Below, one piece after another: positions 1 to 9,290 of a stretch of 44,335 nucleotides of DNA (positions are counted from its first letter, which is position 1; every line of letters starts with the position of its first letter). The stretch covers positions 164,404 to 208,738 of the forward strand of contig NZ_QYTW02000005.1 in the NCBI RefSeq assembly GCF_003605405.2, read 5' to 3'. Under the pieces are notes generated by a model that did not search any database, was not told the DNA's origin, and saw nothing but the letters and a program-made list of their open reading frames with translations. A program made the translations under genes and the position numbers. Origin of the DNA: Siminovitchia terrae (GTDB lineage Bacteria; Bacillota; Bacilli; Bacillales; Bacillaceae_C).

Positions 1-125
1 GTGGGGATTCAGACGCCGGCTGAATAAAGTTAAAGCCTCCGGCGGATGCCACAGATTTTCAGAGGAAATTTATCGATCGGAGCTCGATAAAATCTGGGCA
101 CAAATACGCCAAGGCGCATTTGATA
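1..125 (+). repeat. Interspersed structured repeat, copy A (cut by window edge)
   Basis: This is the right-hand part of a repeat that recurs four more times in this window, always in this orientation. Visible here are the 3' arm CTGAATAAAGTTAAA (20-34), the GC-rich CCTCCGGCGG block, the hairpin TTTATCGA / TCGATAAA, and the terminal block rich in GCGC that ends in GCATTTGAT. The left part lies outside the window. It sits just upstream of the MoxR gene. Seen directly by comparison with the other copies. Confidence 0.9.
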
Positions 126-162
126 GATTGGTTGAGAAAAATTTGAGCGGCAGGTGAGGAAC

Positions 163-1119
163 ATGACGGTCGAAATCACTCAGAAGCATATTAAAAAAAT
201 TATTCAAAATATCGAAAAGGTCATGATTGGTAAAAGTGGGGTGGCCAGACTTTGCCTGGTAGCTCTATTGGCTGAAGGGCATGTGCTCTTGGAAGATGTC
301 CCGGGCGTAGGCAAGACGATGATGGTCAAAGCTTTGTCAAAGTCTGTTAACGCTGAGTTCAAGCGAATTCAATTTACCCCGGATCTTTTGCCTTCAGATG
401 TTCTCGGTGTCTCTATCTATAACCCAAAAGAAATGGAATTCACGTTCCGTCCCGGCCCAATCATGGGCAATATCATTTTGGCAGATGAAATTAACAGGAC
501 TTCGCCAAGGACACAGTCTGCCTTGTTGGAAGCCATGGAAGAGCACAGTGTAACAATTGATGGAGTCACTTTGGAAATGGAGAAACCTTTTTTTGTAATG
601 GCCACCCAAAATCCGATTGAGTATGAAGGAACGTACCCGCTTCCTGAAGCCCAACTGGACCGTTTTTTGTTAAAGCTTGAAATGGGTTATCCAAGTGAGG
701 GAGAAGAAGTGGAAATGTTGACGCTGAGTCAAAAAACATCCCCGATTGATGAATTGCAGCCGGTGATTTCCCTGGATGACCTAAGGAACCTTCAGGATTA
801 TGTGAAGGATGTTTTCGTCGAAGAGGCAATGAAACAATATATTGTAGAGCTTGCGAATAAAACCAGGGTGGATTCACAGGTTCAGCTTGGTGTCTCTCCG
901 CGGGCATCCATTGCTTTGCTGAAAGCATCTCAAGCACTGGCATTCATGTCAGGCCGCGATTTTGTCCTTCCAGACGACATTCAATATTTGGCTCCATTTG
1001 TTTTTGGTCACCGTCTTATTTTAAAGCCGGAAGCAAAATATCAAGGAACCAAAGCGGGTGATATACTGGAAACCATCCTTCCGAATGTTCATGTACCAGT
1101 GAAAAGGGCAGTGAAATAA
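163..1119 (+). CDS. yeaC: MoxR-family AAA+ ATPase (YeaC-like)
   Basis: AAA+ ATPase of the MoxR family, thought to act as a chaperone that assembles or activates metal- or substrate-binding partner proteins; its precise client is unknown. The 318-residue protein has a Walker A GVGKTM at residues 48-53 and a Walker B ILADEIN at about 105-111, followed by the sensor region MATQNP. The start at 163 is chosen because a GGTGAGGA ribosome site lies directly ahead; a TTG-type start at 154 would lie upstream of it. It heads a tight operon with a DUF58 protein and a transmembrane transglutaminase, the usual partners of MoxR proteins. The same three genes precede guaA and pbuG in Bacillus subtilis, which supports the yeaC name. 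A structured repeat ends about 40 bases upstream. Confidence 0.93.
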   Translation: MTVEITQKHIKKIIQNIEKVMIGKSGVARLCLVALLAEGHVLLEDVPGVGKTMMVKALSKSVNAEFKRIQFTPDLLPSDVLGVSIYNPKEMEFTFRPGPIMGNIILADEINRTSPRTQSALLEAMEEHSVTIDGVTLEMEKPFFVMATQNPIEYEGTYPLPEAQLDRFLLKLEMGYPSEGEEVEMLTLSQKTSPIDELQPVISLDDLRNLQDYVKDVFVEEAMKQYIVELANKTRVDSQVQLGVSPRASIALLKASQALAFMSGRDFVLPDDIQYLAPFVFGHRLILKPEAKYQGTKAGDILETILPNVHVPVKRAVK

Positions 1120-1120
1120 C

Positions 1121-2317
1121 ATGCCTAGGGGTCTGTCGAAGTGGATAAAGATAAAAAGATTTATTTCTTTCGCCGGTATTTTGATCTTACTCGCCGCTGC
1201 TTTCGCCTATGCTATGTTTCAAGGCGGGTTCGTCAGTTGGTTTTTATTTTACAGTTTCTTGCCATTTGCTTTGTACCCCATTCTCCTTTTCTATTACCCT
1301 GTGAACTTCACGGCAGAAAGAACCATTTCCCCACGAACTTACAATGCAGGTGACGATATTGAAGTGAATGTGACGTTGACAAGGAGGTTTCCATTTCCCC
1401 TTCTATTTCTTGTAGTCGAAGATGTCATACCAGGTTCACTTAAGCAAAAAGAAATAAAGCAGATGTTCTTTCCGGGATTTAAAAAGAAATTCAAGATGAC
1501 GTATACAATCGGAAATGCTTCCCGCGGAGAGCACATTTTTCAAAATGTCAGGCTGAAGACGGGGGATGCACTCGGACTACTGGAAAAAGAAAAAAGGATT
1601 CCCTGCAAACAGGCCATATTGGTTTACCCTCCGCATGAAGCTATTTTTTACAGATCCATCCGCAATATGTTCGATCAGGGAGGAATCGTATCGCCCTTAT
1701 CAAGCCATGATCCTTCTCTGGTGGCGGGAATCCGGGAATATGAGCCGGGGGATCGCTTTTCTTGGATAGATTGGAAAGCGTCCGCAAGAGTAAACGAAAT
1801 GATGACAAAGGAATTTGATACGAGAGAGTCTGATGATTTTCTGATTGTTTTAGATACGATGCCTACGGAAACATTCGAAGTTTTAGTGAAGTTTGCTGCG
1901 TCGGCTGCAAGGACTGTCATCAAGAACGGTGAGAAAGCTGGGATTTTACTTGGTGGAAAAGAGAGTTTGTTCATTCCACCAAGCAGTGGAGCGGACCAAC
2001 TGCAAGCTATATTTTACCATTTGGCAAAAGTAAGTGAGGATGGATCGCAATCAGTGGAAAATCTCTTTGAAGATCCGAGATTTTCTGGACAATCCGCTGT
2101 TTATATGATTGTTACCTCCAAATTAACGAAACAAATGATAGATGGGGCGGAGCGTTTGCGTGGAAAGAAAAATCGGGTCATCTTTTTTCTCATAAAGGGG
2201 GAGGGATGGTCGATAGAGGAAACGGAGCTAATAGCTGCAGCGGTCAGAAAAGGACTGATCGTCCAGCCGGTTGAACACGATTTTCAAATGGCTTTTGCGG
2301 GGGTGAAACAGGCATGA
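1121..2317 (+). CDS. yeaD: DUF58 membrane-anchored protein (YeaD-like)
   Basis: A 398-residue DUF58 protein. Two hydrophobic segments lie near the N-terminus (about residues 15-60). The family core around residues 205-250 contains GIREYEPGDRFSWIDWKASA followed by a VLDT stretch resembling the metal-binding strand of a von Willebrand A fold. DUF58 proteins are normally encoded beside MoxR ATPases and are proposed to be their partners, but a biochemical role is not established. It starts one base after the MoxR stop codon and overlaps the next gene by four bases, so the three genes should be cotranscribed. Confidence 0.92.
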   Translation: MPRGLSKWIKIKRFISFAGILILLAAAFAYAMFQGGFVSWFLFYSFLPFALYPILLFYYPVNFTAERTISPRTYNAGDDIEVNVTLTRRFPFPLLFLVVEDVIPGSLKQKEIKQMFFPGFKKKFKMTYTIGNASRGEHIFQNVRLKTGDALGLLEKEKRIPCKQAILVYPPHEAIFYRSIRNMFDQGGIVSPLSSHDPSLVAGIREYEPGDRFSWIDWKASARVNEMMTKEFDTRESDDFLIVLDTMPTETFEVLVKFAASAARTVIKNGEKAGILLGGKESLFIPPSSGADQLQAIFYHLAKVSEDGSQSVENLFEDPRFSGQSAVYMIVTSKLTKQMIDGAERLRGKKNRVIFFLIKGEGWSIEETELIAAAVRKGLIVQPVEHDFQMAFAGVKQA

Positions 2318-4512
2318 TGGGCAGGAGTAAAATGTTTTCATTCATCCTTTACGCCCTCGGTTTCTTACTGCTCTGGGAATGGCTTTTGCCGCTTGAGCAA
2401 GTGACAAAAACGAGTGAAGTCCAATATTTTATTATCTTTGTAGTCGCTTCTTTGCTCCTGAATTTCTTTCATTCTCCTTGGTATATCACATGGCCGCTCA
2501 AGTCAGCTTTTATTTTGTATGCACTTTATGCGATATTTTCTGAAAGTATCGAATTTATTTTATGGTTATCTCAATTATTGGGGGAAATCAGGGTTAATAC
2601 CTCCATGGTTCTCTCACGGGATTGGCTCGACCTTTCTCCTTTATACAGAAGTCTGCTCTTTTTTCTGCTTCTTTGGCAAATCACGTATTTGCTTAGGTAT
2701 TGGCTGATGATTAAAAGGAAAATCTTTGTTTTTTATTTCATGACCATTTTTTATATCACGTTGCTGGATACATTTACGCAATATAATGGAGAACATGCTA
2801 TTGTCCGGATTGTTTTCATCGGATTCATCCTATTGGGTTTACTCTTTTTCAAAAGGGTGCTTGAAGCGGAGAAAATGGACGGTCAGCATTTGCTGTTGCG
2901 GCGTTGGATGATTCCGCTAGCTTCTATGATTTGCTTTGGAGTGGTGATCGGTTATCTGTCACCTAAAGCTGCCCCAATTTGGCCCGACCCCGTTCCTTTT
3001 ATTGAGTCGAAGGCAGAAAATATGGGAAGGGGCGGAATTTCAAAAATCGGATATGGGGTAGACGATTCTCAATTGGGTGGACCCTTCCTCAACGATGATA
3101 GGCTCGTTTTCACAGTCACAACCTCGACAAGACAATATTGGAAGATTGAAACTAAAGATACTTATACCGGAAAAGGATGGATTGCCTCCGATCAAGCAGG
3201 CAAGGAAGTAGAGGACATCCAATATGGCGAGGAGCGACTCCTTGATGACACTGGATCTATCAGCAATGAGATACAGGAAGCAATGTTCAACTTTGAAATC
3301 GGCTATCCTCATGTTGTCAGGCCCTATGGGTTTTTATCCGTAAAAGGCGAAGCATCAGGTTTTCTTCGTTATGACCCGCGTTTGGACAAGCTGACCTCTT
3401 ACACTGGTGATATGAATGAGGTACGTTTACCAAGCTATACAATTAAATACAGGGCGCCATCATATAGCTTGCAGGAATTGAGAGCAACGAAAGGCATTCC
3501 TAGCGGAGCAGATTTTTCCATACTTCGTGAACAGTATACTCAATTGCCGGAAAAACTCCCGGAGCGGGTCCGCAGCTTGGCTCTGGAACTGACAGGCGAA
3601 TATGATAACTGGTACGATAAGGCTCTGGCAATAGAAAGTCATTTTCAGACAGGCGAATTTTCATACGATCAAACACGGGTAGCAGTTCCAAAGGCTGGTC
3701 AGGACTATGTTGATCAATTTCTTTTTGATACCAAAAGGGGATATTGTGATAATTTTTCCACGTCCATGGTTGTCATGCTACGATCGCTGGACATTCCCGC
3801 AAGATGGGCAAAAGGATATGCTCCCGGTCAATATAAAGGGACTTCCGGCGATGATAACCGGATTTATGAAATAACGAACAACGACGCTCATTCATGGGTT
3901 GAAGTGTATTTTCCTTCATTGGGATGGCTTCCGTTCGAGCCGACCAAAGGCTTTAACAACCCTGTCAACATCATGCATGATGAACAGATAGGATCAGCAT
4001 CTGCGGCCGCTTTTGAAGAAGAGTCTATGGAGACTAAAGAAAGCCAGCCGGATGAAAAAGAAGCGGAAGAAAAAGAAAATCCAGACAATGTAATTGAAAA
4101 AGACGCTAAAGCGGGCAACTTCTTTTATAAGTATTGGGCTGGTGTTGGGTTTGCGGTCATTTTGATTGGTCTAGCAGTTGGTGGGTTAATATTAAGCCGG
4201 AATTATTGGATACCGCGCCTTGTGATATGGACATATAAAAATAGACAGGAAGATGAGGCTTTTACCGGTGCGTACGAAATATTACTCAATAGGCTGGACA
4301 GTGTTGGTTTAAAGAGACATCCGGGACAGACGCTCCGCAGTTATGCGGCTGATGTTGACAATCACTTTGACACTACCGATATGAGCCATTTGACGGAACG
4401 GTACGAGAGGCTGGCTTACGCCAGAAATGAAAACTCGACAAATTGGGAATATAGCAAAGAGCTATGGGAAAATTTAATTAAAAAGACCATGAATAGAGTG
4501 AAGAAAGAATAG
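2314..4512 (+). CDS. yebA: Transmembrane transglutaminase-like protein (YebA-like)
   Basis: A 732-residue membrane protein with about six N-terminal transmembrane helices (DUF3488/TgpA-like), a large extracytoplasmic transglutaminase-like domain, a further membrane helix near residue 615 and a cytoplasmic C-terminal DUF4129-like tail. The papain-like catalytic Cys lies in GYCDNFSTSM (about residue 478) and the His in NDAHSWVEV (about 526). The third position reads FEPT, so a Glu stands where Asp is frequent. An acidic, Lys/Glu-rich linker precedes the last helix. It overlaps yeaD by four bases. Family knowledge suggests cysteine protease or crosslinking activity at the cell surface; the substrate is unknown. 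No clear terminator follows the stop codon. Confidence 0.9.
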   Translation: MMGRSKMFSFILYALGFLLLWEWLLPLEQVTKTSEVQYFIIFVVASLLLNFFHSPWYITWPLKSAFILYALYAIFSESIEFILWLSQLLGEIRVNTSMVLSRDWLDLSPLYRSLLFFLLLWQITYLLRYWLMIKRKIFVFYFMTIFYITLLDTFTQYNGEHAIVRIVFIGFILLGLLFFKRVLEAEKMDGQHLLLRRWMIPLASMICFGVVIGYLSPKAAPIWPDPVPFIESKAENMGRGGISKIGYGVDDSQLGGPFLNDDRLVFTVTTSTRQYWKIETKDTYTGKGWIASDQAGKEVEDIQYGEERLLDDTGSISNEIQEAMFNFEIGYPHVVRPYGFLSVKGEASGFLRYDPRLDKLTSYTGDMNEVRLPSYTIKYRAPSYSLQELRATKGIPSGADFSILREQYTQLPEKLPERVRSLALELTGEYDNWYDKALAIESHFQTGEFSYDQTRVAVPKAGQDYVDQFLFDTKRGYCDNFSTSMVVMLRSLDIPARWAKGYAPGQYKGTSGDDNRIYEITNNDAHSWVEVYFPSLGWLPFEPTKGFNNPVNIMHDEQIGSASAAAFEEESMETKESQPDEKEAEEKENPDNVIEKDAKAGNFFYKYWAGVGFAVILIGLAVGGLILSRNYWIPRLVIWTYKNRQEDEAFTGAYEILLNRLDSVGLKRHPGQTLRSYAADVDNHFDTTDMSHLTERYERLAYARNENSTNWEYSKELWENLIKKTMNRVKKE

Positions 4513-4562
4513 ATAAGCTGAACGATAAATTTGTGATTTATTTCGGAGCGAATTTAAACATG

Positions 4563-4797
4563 TGCAAAGTAATGTTGCGCTTCGGACAGTATCTTTGTAA
4601 TCCGGACAGTAATGCTGAATTACGGACAGTATCTTCGTATTTTAAGCAGTAACGCTGAACATTGGACAGTATCTTTGTATTCTGGCCAGTAAAGCAGAAT
4701 TACGGACAGTATCTTCGTAATCTGGACAGTAATGCTGAACTCCGGACAGTATCTTTGTATTTTGGACAGTAAAGCCGAACATCGGACAGTACTGTCA
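4563..4797. repeat. Array of alternating 20-bp tandem repeats
   Basis: Twelve 20-base units run head to tail in exact register. Two types alternate: type A like CGGACAGTATCTTTGTAATC (from 4583) and type B like CGGACAGTAATGCTGAATTA (from 4603), so the higher-order unit is 40 bp, repeated about 5.5 times with a degenerate first and partial last unit. Differences are scattered point changes. Because 40 is not a multiple of three the array is not a coding repeat. It lies between yebA and the pbuG promoter. Function unknown. Confidence 0.95.
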
Positions 4798-4938
4798 TAT
4801 TCAATATAGTTTGAACGAAAAATCTTTGATTGATTACGTAACTGAATCTAATCTTGTGTAGCAGTTCCATGAGGAACTTTAATTTTACTTATATAGATGA
4901 GAAGAAACCGCAAAGCATCTTGCTTCAGTGATAAAATA

Positions 4939-4967
4939 TTGACTGGTTGTTCCAATCTTGATAAAGT
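4939..4967 (+). promoter_or_regulatory. Probable sigma-A promoter of pbuG
   Basis: TTGACT (4939-4944) and TAAAGT (4962-4967) are separated by 17 bases, about 30 bases ahead of the guanine aptamer. The -35 is close to consensus and the -10 is weaker. Placement ahead of the riboswitch is what a purine-controlled leader needs. Confidence 0.55.
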
Positions 4968-4993
4968 AAAGTAAACAGAATTTTGTCGTATTA

Positions 4994-5064
4994 TATCGTA
5001 TAATCGCGGGAATATGGCCCGCAAGTTTCTACCAGGCTGCCGTAAATAGCTTGACTACGAGATA
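4994..5064 (+). promoter_or_regulatory. Purine riboswitch, guanine class
   Basis: The aptamer has P1 arms TATCGTA / TACGA, P2 GCGGG / CCCGC (5006-5010 and 5018-5022) closed by loop AATATGG, the invariant core GTTTCTACC, and P3 GGCT / AGCT around loop GCCGTAAAT. These loops match the two kissing loops of the purine family. The specificity base in the 3' segment TTGACTACGA is a C, as in the B. subtilis xpt guanine aptamer, and not the U of adenine aptamers. It precedes pbuG and a terminator, so guanine or hypoxanthine should end transcription early. Confidence 0.95.
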
Positions 5065-5124
5065 AAGTTGGGGATTTTCCTTCATTGTCATATAATCCCT
5101 TATTATTGTAGATCAATCTCAGTC

Positions 5125-5157
5125 AACGCCTTAAGTCGTAGTTGCTTAGGCGTTTTT
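5125..5157 (+). terminator. Riboswitch-controlled intrinsic terminator
   Basis: ACGCCTTAAG and CTTAGGCGT form a stem, with one bulged base, followed by a T tract. It is about 60 bases downstream of the aptamer and about 145 bases ahead of pbuG, so it is the likely expression platform. The loop contains GTCGTAGTTG, whose CGTAGT can pair with the aptamer 3' P1 strand region ACTACG, which offers a plausible antiterminator. Confidence 0.85.
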
Positions 5158-5301
5158 CTGTGTTCTGAAAGAGGGTGTGTTCATACTAGAAAGATTTGGA
5201 ATCAAGCTGGTTTCACAGTCTTTGAATTATAAAAAGCTATTTAATGAGAAAGATTATATTATGGGGTTTTGACAATCAACCTCATTTTGGAGGAAGAATA
5301 A

Positions 5302-6636
5302 TTGAAGAATTATTTTAGGTTTGATGATTTAGGTACAAATTACCGCAGGGAGACGATTGGCGGAATCACAACGTTCTTATCCATGGCTTATATCCTGATT
5401 TTGAATCCAATCACACTATCCCTTGAAACCGTAAAAGATCTTCCAGATGCTCTGAGGATGGACCATGGGGCAGTTTTCGTCGCAACTGCTTTGGCTGCTG
5501 CCCTTGGTACACTTCTGATGGGCCTTATTGCAAGGTATCCGATTGCTCTTGCTCCGGGAATGGGATTAAATGCGTTCTTTGCTTATACTGTAATTTTAAC
5601 AATGGGAATCCCATGGCAAACGGCTTTAACCGGCGTACTATTTTCAGGAATCATATTTATATGTTTAACACTAACTGGTATCCGGGAAATGCTAATTAAC
5701 TCGATTCCACCTGAATTAAAGATCGCAGTCGGCTCCGGAATCGGATTGTTCATCACCTTTGTCGGACTGCAAAATGCAGGCCTGATTGTGAATGATGATG
5801 CCGTTCTTGTCGGTCTTGGAAACTTGAGAGACGGAAATGTCATCTTGGCGATTGTTGGAATTGCTATTACGGTGATTTTAATGACACGTGGTGTCAAAGG
5901 CGGGATTTTCTTCGGGATTTTAATTACCGGAATCATCGGTATGATAGCAGGTGTTGTTCCTAAGCCGGATGCAATTGTTGGTTCCGTACCAAGCATTGCT
6001 CCTACATTCGGGGTCGCATTGGAACCAATTTTTAACACGCCGGGCGAGGTATTTACACTTCAAATGCTTGTTGTTGTATTGACCTTCTTATTTGTTGATT
6101 TCTTTGATACAGCAGGTACACTTGTAGCTGTTGCGCAGCAGGCTGGATTGATGAAAGGCAATACGCTTCCGCGTGCTGGCAAGGCTCTATTGGCTGACTC
6201 TACAGCGACTGTGGCAGGTGCCATTTTGGGAACCTCCACGACAACCTCTTATGTTGAATCAACGGCTGGAGTGGCTGCAGGTGCAAGGACAGGCTTTGCT
6301 AATATCGTTACAGCGATTTTATTCTTGCTATCCCTGTTTTTCTACCCATTGTTGGGTGTTATCACTGCATCTGTCACTGCACCGGCGCTGATCATCGTCG
6401 GAGTATTGATGGTGTCCGGAATTGGTGGAATTGATTGGAAGAGATTTGAAATTGCTGTTCCGGCATTTTTTACAATTGTTTCCATGCCATTGACGTATTC
6501 CATTGCTACCGGTATCGGAATAGGCTTCATCTTTTATCCAATTACAATGATCGTTAAAGGAAAAGCGAAAGAAATTCACCCAATTATGTATTTCTTTTTC
6601 GTGATCTTCGTTCTTTACTTCATATTTATAAAATAA
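5302..6636 (+). CDS. pbuG: Hypoxanthine/guanine permease (PbuG-like, NCS2/AzgA family)
   Basis: A 444-residue polytopic membrane protein of the AzgA-like branch of the NCS2 purine transporters, importing hypoxanthine or guanine by proton symport. Typical features are the N-terminal TIGGITTFLSMAYILILNP, the ALAPGMGLNAFFAYT segment around residues 80-95, and the FVDFFDTAGTL motif near residue 265, followed by GTSTTTSYVESTAGVAAGAR. Hydrophobic segments run along its whole length. Translation starts at TTG after a strong GGAGGAAGA site. A guanine riboswitch and terminator in the leader show that it is repressed when guanine is plentiful. It lies next to guaA, as in related genomes. Confidence 0.95.
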   Translation: MKNYFRFDDLGTNYRRETIGGITTFLSMAYILILNPITLSLETVKDLPDALRMDHGAVFVATALAAALGTLLMGLIARYPIALAPGMGLNAFFAYTVILTMGIPWQTALTGVLFSGIIFICLTLTGIREMLINSIPPELKIAVGSGIGLFITFVGLQNAGLIVNDDAVLVGLGNLRDGNVILAIVGIAITVILMTRGVKGGIFFGILITGIIGMIAGVVPKPDAIVGSVPSIAPTFGVALEPIFNTPGEVFTLQMLVVVLTFLFVDFFDTAGTLVAVAQQAGLMKGNTLPRAGKALLADSTATVAGAILGTSTTTSYVESTAGVAAGARTGFANIVTAILFLLSLFFYPLLGVITASVTAPALIIVGVLMVSGIGGIDWKRFEIAVPAFFTIVSMPLTYSIATGIGIGFIFYPITMIVKGKAKEIHPIMYFFFVIFVLYFIFIK

Positions 6637-6647
6637 TATCGGCTGCA

Positions 6648-6686
6648 GCTTGCAGAGTAAGGTCTCTCTTATCTGCAAGCTTTTTT
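6648..6686 (+). terminator. Intrinsic terminator after pbuG
   Basis: GCTTGCAGA (6648-6656) pairs perfectly with TCTGCAAGC (6672-6680) and is followed by six T residues, 11 bases after the pbuG stop. Confidence 0.9.
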
Positions 6687-6823
6687 GAATGAAGCATAAG
6701 TGATTTAATGGAAAATTAAATCATAAAGAGAACTGGTTGACCATGAAGAAAAACGAGTATAAAATGAAAAAAATTGACAATCATATGAACCGTTCTTGGT
6801 GGGAACACGACGGTTGGAAATCA

Positions 6824-6832
6824 TGATATGAT
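6824..6832 (+). promoter_or_regulatory. Candidate extended -10 promoter of guaA
   Basis: TGATATGAT is an extended -10 (TGn plus TATGAT). No good -35 stands at the usual distance. A TTGACA occurs further up at 6774 but its spacing is wrong. An inverted repeat AACCGT / ACGGTT (6788-6815) lies just upstream. No riboswitch is seen here. Confidence 0.35.
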
Positions 6833-6894
6833 GAGTGGAGAAGGACTCTGTCGAATGTTTGCAAGGACGGAGTTTAGATATGGAGGGTGCCTAC

Positions 6895-8448
6895 ATGCCA
6901 GGAAAAACAGAACTGCAAAATCAAGAAATGATTATGGTATTGGACTTCGGAAGTCAATATAATCAGTTGATTACTCGAAGAATCCGCGAATTCGGTGTTT
7001 ACAGCGAGCTTCATCCGCACACCATCACTATTGAAGAGATTGAAGCTATTAAACCGGCGGGTATAATTTTATCCGGTGGACCGAATAGCGTGTATGGAGA
7101 AAATGCTTTTCGTGCTGACGAGAAAATCTTTGAATTGGGAATTCCTATTCTTGGGATCTGCTACGGAATGCAACTAATGACGATGCATTTTGGAGGCATT
7201 GTCGAAAGAGCGAAGGGAAGAGAATACGGAAAAGCTTCTATTGAAGTAAGAGAAGGGGCTCCCCTTTTCAAAGGCCTTCCTGCAGAGCAAGTGGCATGGA
7301 TGAGCCATGGCGATCTGGTCAAACAAGTACCTGAAGGTTTTGTTGTGGATGCTGTTAGTTCTTCCTGCCCGATTGCTGCCATCAGTAATGAAGAGAAAAA
7401 GTTTTTCGGCGTACAATTCCATCCGGAAGTTCAACACTCTGAATATGGCAATGAACTGTTGAAAAACTTTGTTTTTGATGTGTGCGGCTGTAAAGGCGAG
7501 TGGACAATGGGCAGTTTCATTGATGTTGAAATGGAAAAAATCCGTCAAGAAGTCGGAGATAAGAAAGTTTTATGTGCACTAAGCGGCGGTGTGGATTCTT
7601 CTGTTGTAGCGGTTCTTATTCACAAAGCAATCGGTGATCAATTGACTTGTATTTTTGTCGATCATGGTTTACTTAGAAAAGGCGAAGCCGACAGCGTCAT
7701 GAAAACATTCCGCGAAGGCTTCCACATGAATGTCATCAAAGTTGATGCGAAAGACCGCTTTTTATCTAAATTAGAGGGTGTGTCTGATCCAGAGAAAAAA
7801 AGAAAAATCATCGGAAACGAATTTATCTATGTCTTTGACGATGAAGCGGCAAAATTGGAAGGCATTGATTTCTTGGCTCAAGGAACCCTTTATACCGATA
7901 TTATTGAAAGTGGAACAGCAACTGCACAAACTATTAAGTCCCACCATAATGTCGGCGGATTGCCAGAAGATATGGAATTTAAATTAATTGAACCATTAAA
8001 TACCTTATTTAAAGATGAAGTAAGAGCACTTGGTACAGAACTGGGAATCCCTGATGAAATCGTATGGCGTCAGCCATTTCCGGGACCTGGTCTTGGAATC
8101 AGGGTTCTAGGAGAAATCACAGACGATAAGCTCGAAATCGTTCGAGAATCCGATTATATTTTACGTGAAGAGATAAAAAAGGCTGGTCTTGATAGAGACA
8201 TCTGGCAATACTTCACAGTGCTGCCTGACATTCGAAGCGTCGGAGTAATGGGGGATGCTCGGACATATGATCACACCATCGGAATCAGAGCTGTTACTTC
8301 CATTGACGGAATGACTTCCGATTGGGCACGTATACCATGGGAAGTTCTTGAAACCATTTCTAGACGGATCGTTAATGAAGTGGAGCATGTCAACAGAGTG
8401 GTATACGATATTACAAGTAAGCCGCCTGCGACGATTGAGTGGGAGTAA
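6895..8448 (+). CDS. guaA: GMP synthase (glutamine-hydrolysing)
   Basis: Converts XMP, ATP and glutamine to GMP in the last step of guanine nucleotide synthesis. The 517-residue protein has an N-terminal class I glutamine amidotransferase domain with nucleophile Cys89 (GICYGMQ) and the His176/Glu178 pair in FHPEVQ, then the ATP pyrophosphatase PP-loop SGGVDSS at 230-236, and the C-terminal dimerisation domain with [10 protein letters not shown] and the ending [12 protein letters not shown]. The start at 6895 follows a GGAGGG site; an in-frame upstream extension to 6835 has no ribosome site and is not conserved. Its own terminator at 8575 suggests it is transcribed alone. Confidence 0.98.
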   Translation: MPGKTELQNQEMIMVLDFGSQYNQLITRRIREFGVYSELHPHTITIEEIEAIKPAGIILSGGPNSVYGENAFRADEKIFELGIPILGICYGMQLMTMHFGGIVERAKGREYGKASIEVREGAPLFKGLPAEQVAWMSHGDLVKQVPEGFVVDAVSSSCPIAAISNEEKKFFGVQFHPEVQHSEYGNELLKNFVFDVCGCKGEWTMGSFIDVEMEKIRQEVGDKKVLCALSGGVDSSVVAVLIHKAIGDQLTCIFVDHGLLRKGEADSVMKTFREGFHMNVIKVDAKDRFLSKLEGVSDPEKKRKIIGNEFIYVFDDEAAKLEGIDFLAQGTLYTDIIESGTATAQTIKSHHNVGGLPEDMEFKLIEPLNTLFKDEVRALGTELGIPDEIVWRQPFPGPGLGIRVLGEITDDKLEIVRESDYILREEIKKAGLDRDIWQYFTVLPDIRSVGVMGDARTYDHTIGIRAVTSIDGMTSDWARIPWEVLETISRRIVNEVEHVNRVVYDITSKPPATIEWE

Positions 8449-8574
8449 TTCACTAAGAGCATTTGAAGTGAAAACGTTGATTTGACTGCATTTCGATGGT
8501 ACGTAGAATGGATAAAACAATTAAAAATGAATAGGTTCTCCGCCAAGATTCCGCCAGGGGAAACGGAGAAAAAT

Positions 8575-8610
8575 GAGGGATATTGTGTAAAAGCAATATC
8601 TCTTTTTTTA
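8575..8610 (+). terminator. Intrinsic terminator after guaA
   Basis: GATATTG / CAATATC stem (8579-8585 and 8594-8600) followed by a TCTTTTTTT run. Confidence 0.8.
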
Positions 8611-8777
8611 TTTCTAATTTTCTTGAACTCACTGATTATCAAGGTTCTTCACATTAATTATTAGAAGGTGGGATAAGTATTAAAAATTTTATTAACATAT
8701 CTAAACGTCCTTTCAAGGTTTATCTCCGCCAAAAGGGTACTTTATTGGGTATGGTTAAACCTACCTTGGAGTGGTAG

Positions 8778-8935
8778 AAGAGGAAATATAACATTATCTA
8801 TGGCAATATCGACAAAATAAAGGACGAGGTGTGGCAAGAAATTTATGAGTCATATAAAATGTATATTCTATTTTGTGCAACCAATCCCATGCATGTGGAG
8901 TATGTATCGTGGCTGTCAAGGGGAGATGAGTAGAA
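8778..8935 (+). pseudogene. Possible relic of an MT-A70-type adenine methylase
   Basis: The frame reading KYNIIYGN resembles the KYNIIYADPPW start of MT-A70-type phage adenine methyltransferases, and further on YILFCATNPMHVEYVSWL resembles the LFLWATNPM region. The catalytic DPPW is missing. The DNA just upstream (GAGTGGTAGAAGAGGAAATA) resembles that ahead of the better preserved relic at 21019. Tentative; about one third of the gene would be present with large deletions. Confidence 0.3.
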
Positions 8936-9202
8936 GTAATTAAAGGATTGATATAATAAGGCTTCATTGTTTTTTTACGAAACACCGTTACACTCCTGTA
9001 TATTATTAACTTACTTCTATCTTTGGGTTGGAGTCGGATTGAGAGAGTTACTTTCATCAGACGAATTATTCGTTTTAATACAGCAACACTAAAAGGATCT
9101 TTATTTTACGGCAATTAACCATAAAAAAACCTCCTGTATAATAGTGTCATGCCTGTTTGCATGCAGCTTTCATTACACAAGAGGTTATTCTATTTATCGT
9201 GA

Positions 9203-9290
9203 TGGCTCTCCAGTCCGCAAGAGGTGGCTCTTTTTTCCGCAATGACCGGCTCAAAAGTACGCACATGTGGCTCAATTCATCTGCAATATT
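9203..9290. mobile_element. Remnant of IS21-family terminal repeats
   Basis: Four (T/C)GGCTC motifs begin at 9203, 9225, 9247 and 9268, a spacing of 22, 22 and 21 bases, each followed by a segment with a CGCA or TGCA core. Arrays of such 20-22 bp repeats with GTGGCTCA cores mark the ends of many IS21 elements. No istA or istB sequence follows, so only an end has survived. Confidence 0.4.

Noticed and set aside
4563-4797. CRISPR array
   Set aside because: Units are contiguous 20-mers of two alternating related types; there are no unique spacers and no cas genes.
5583-6038. 151-codon minus-strand open frame opposite pbuG
   Set aside because: It mirrors the hydrophobic codons of pbuG, lacks a ribosome site and resembles no family.
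6835-6894. N-terminal extension of GuaA
   Set aside because: The upstream start lacks a ribosome site and overlaps the promoter region, whereas ATG 6895 follows GGAGGG and gives the normal length.
6690-6894. A second purine riboswitch ahead of guaA
   Set aside because: The invariant core and kissing loops of the aptamer are absent.
8794-9057. 87-codon minus-strand open frame
   Set aside because: No ribosome site and no recognisable sequence, in a region of decayed DNA.
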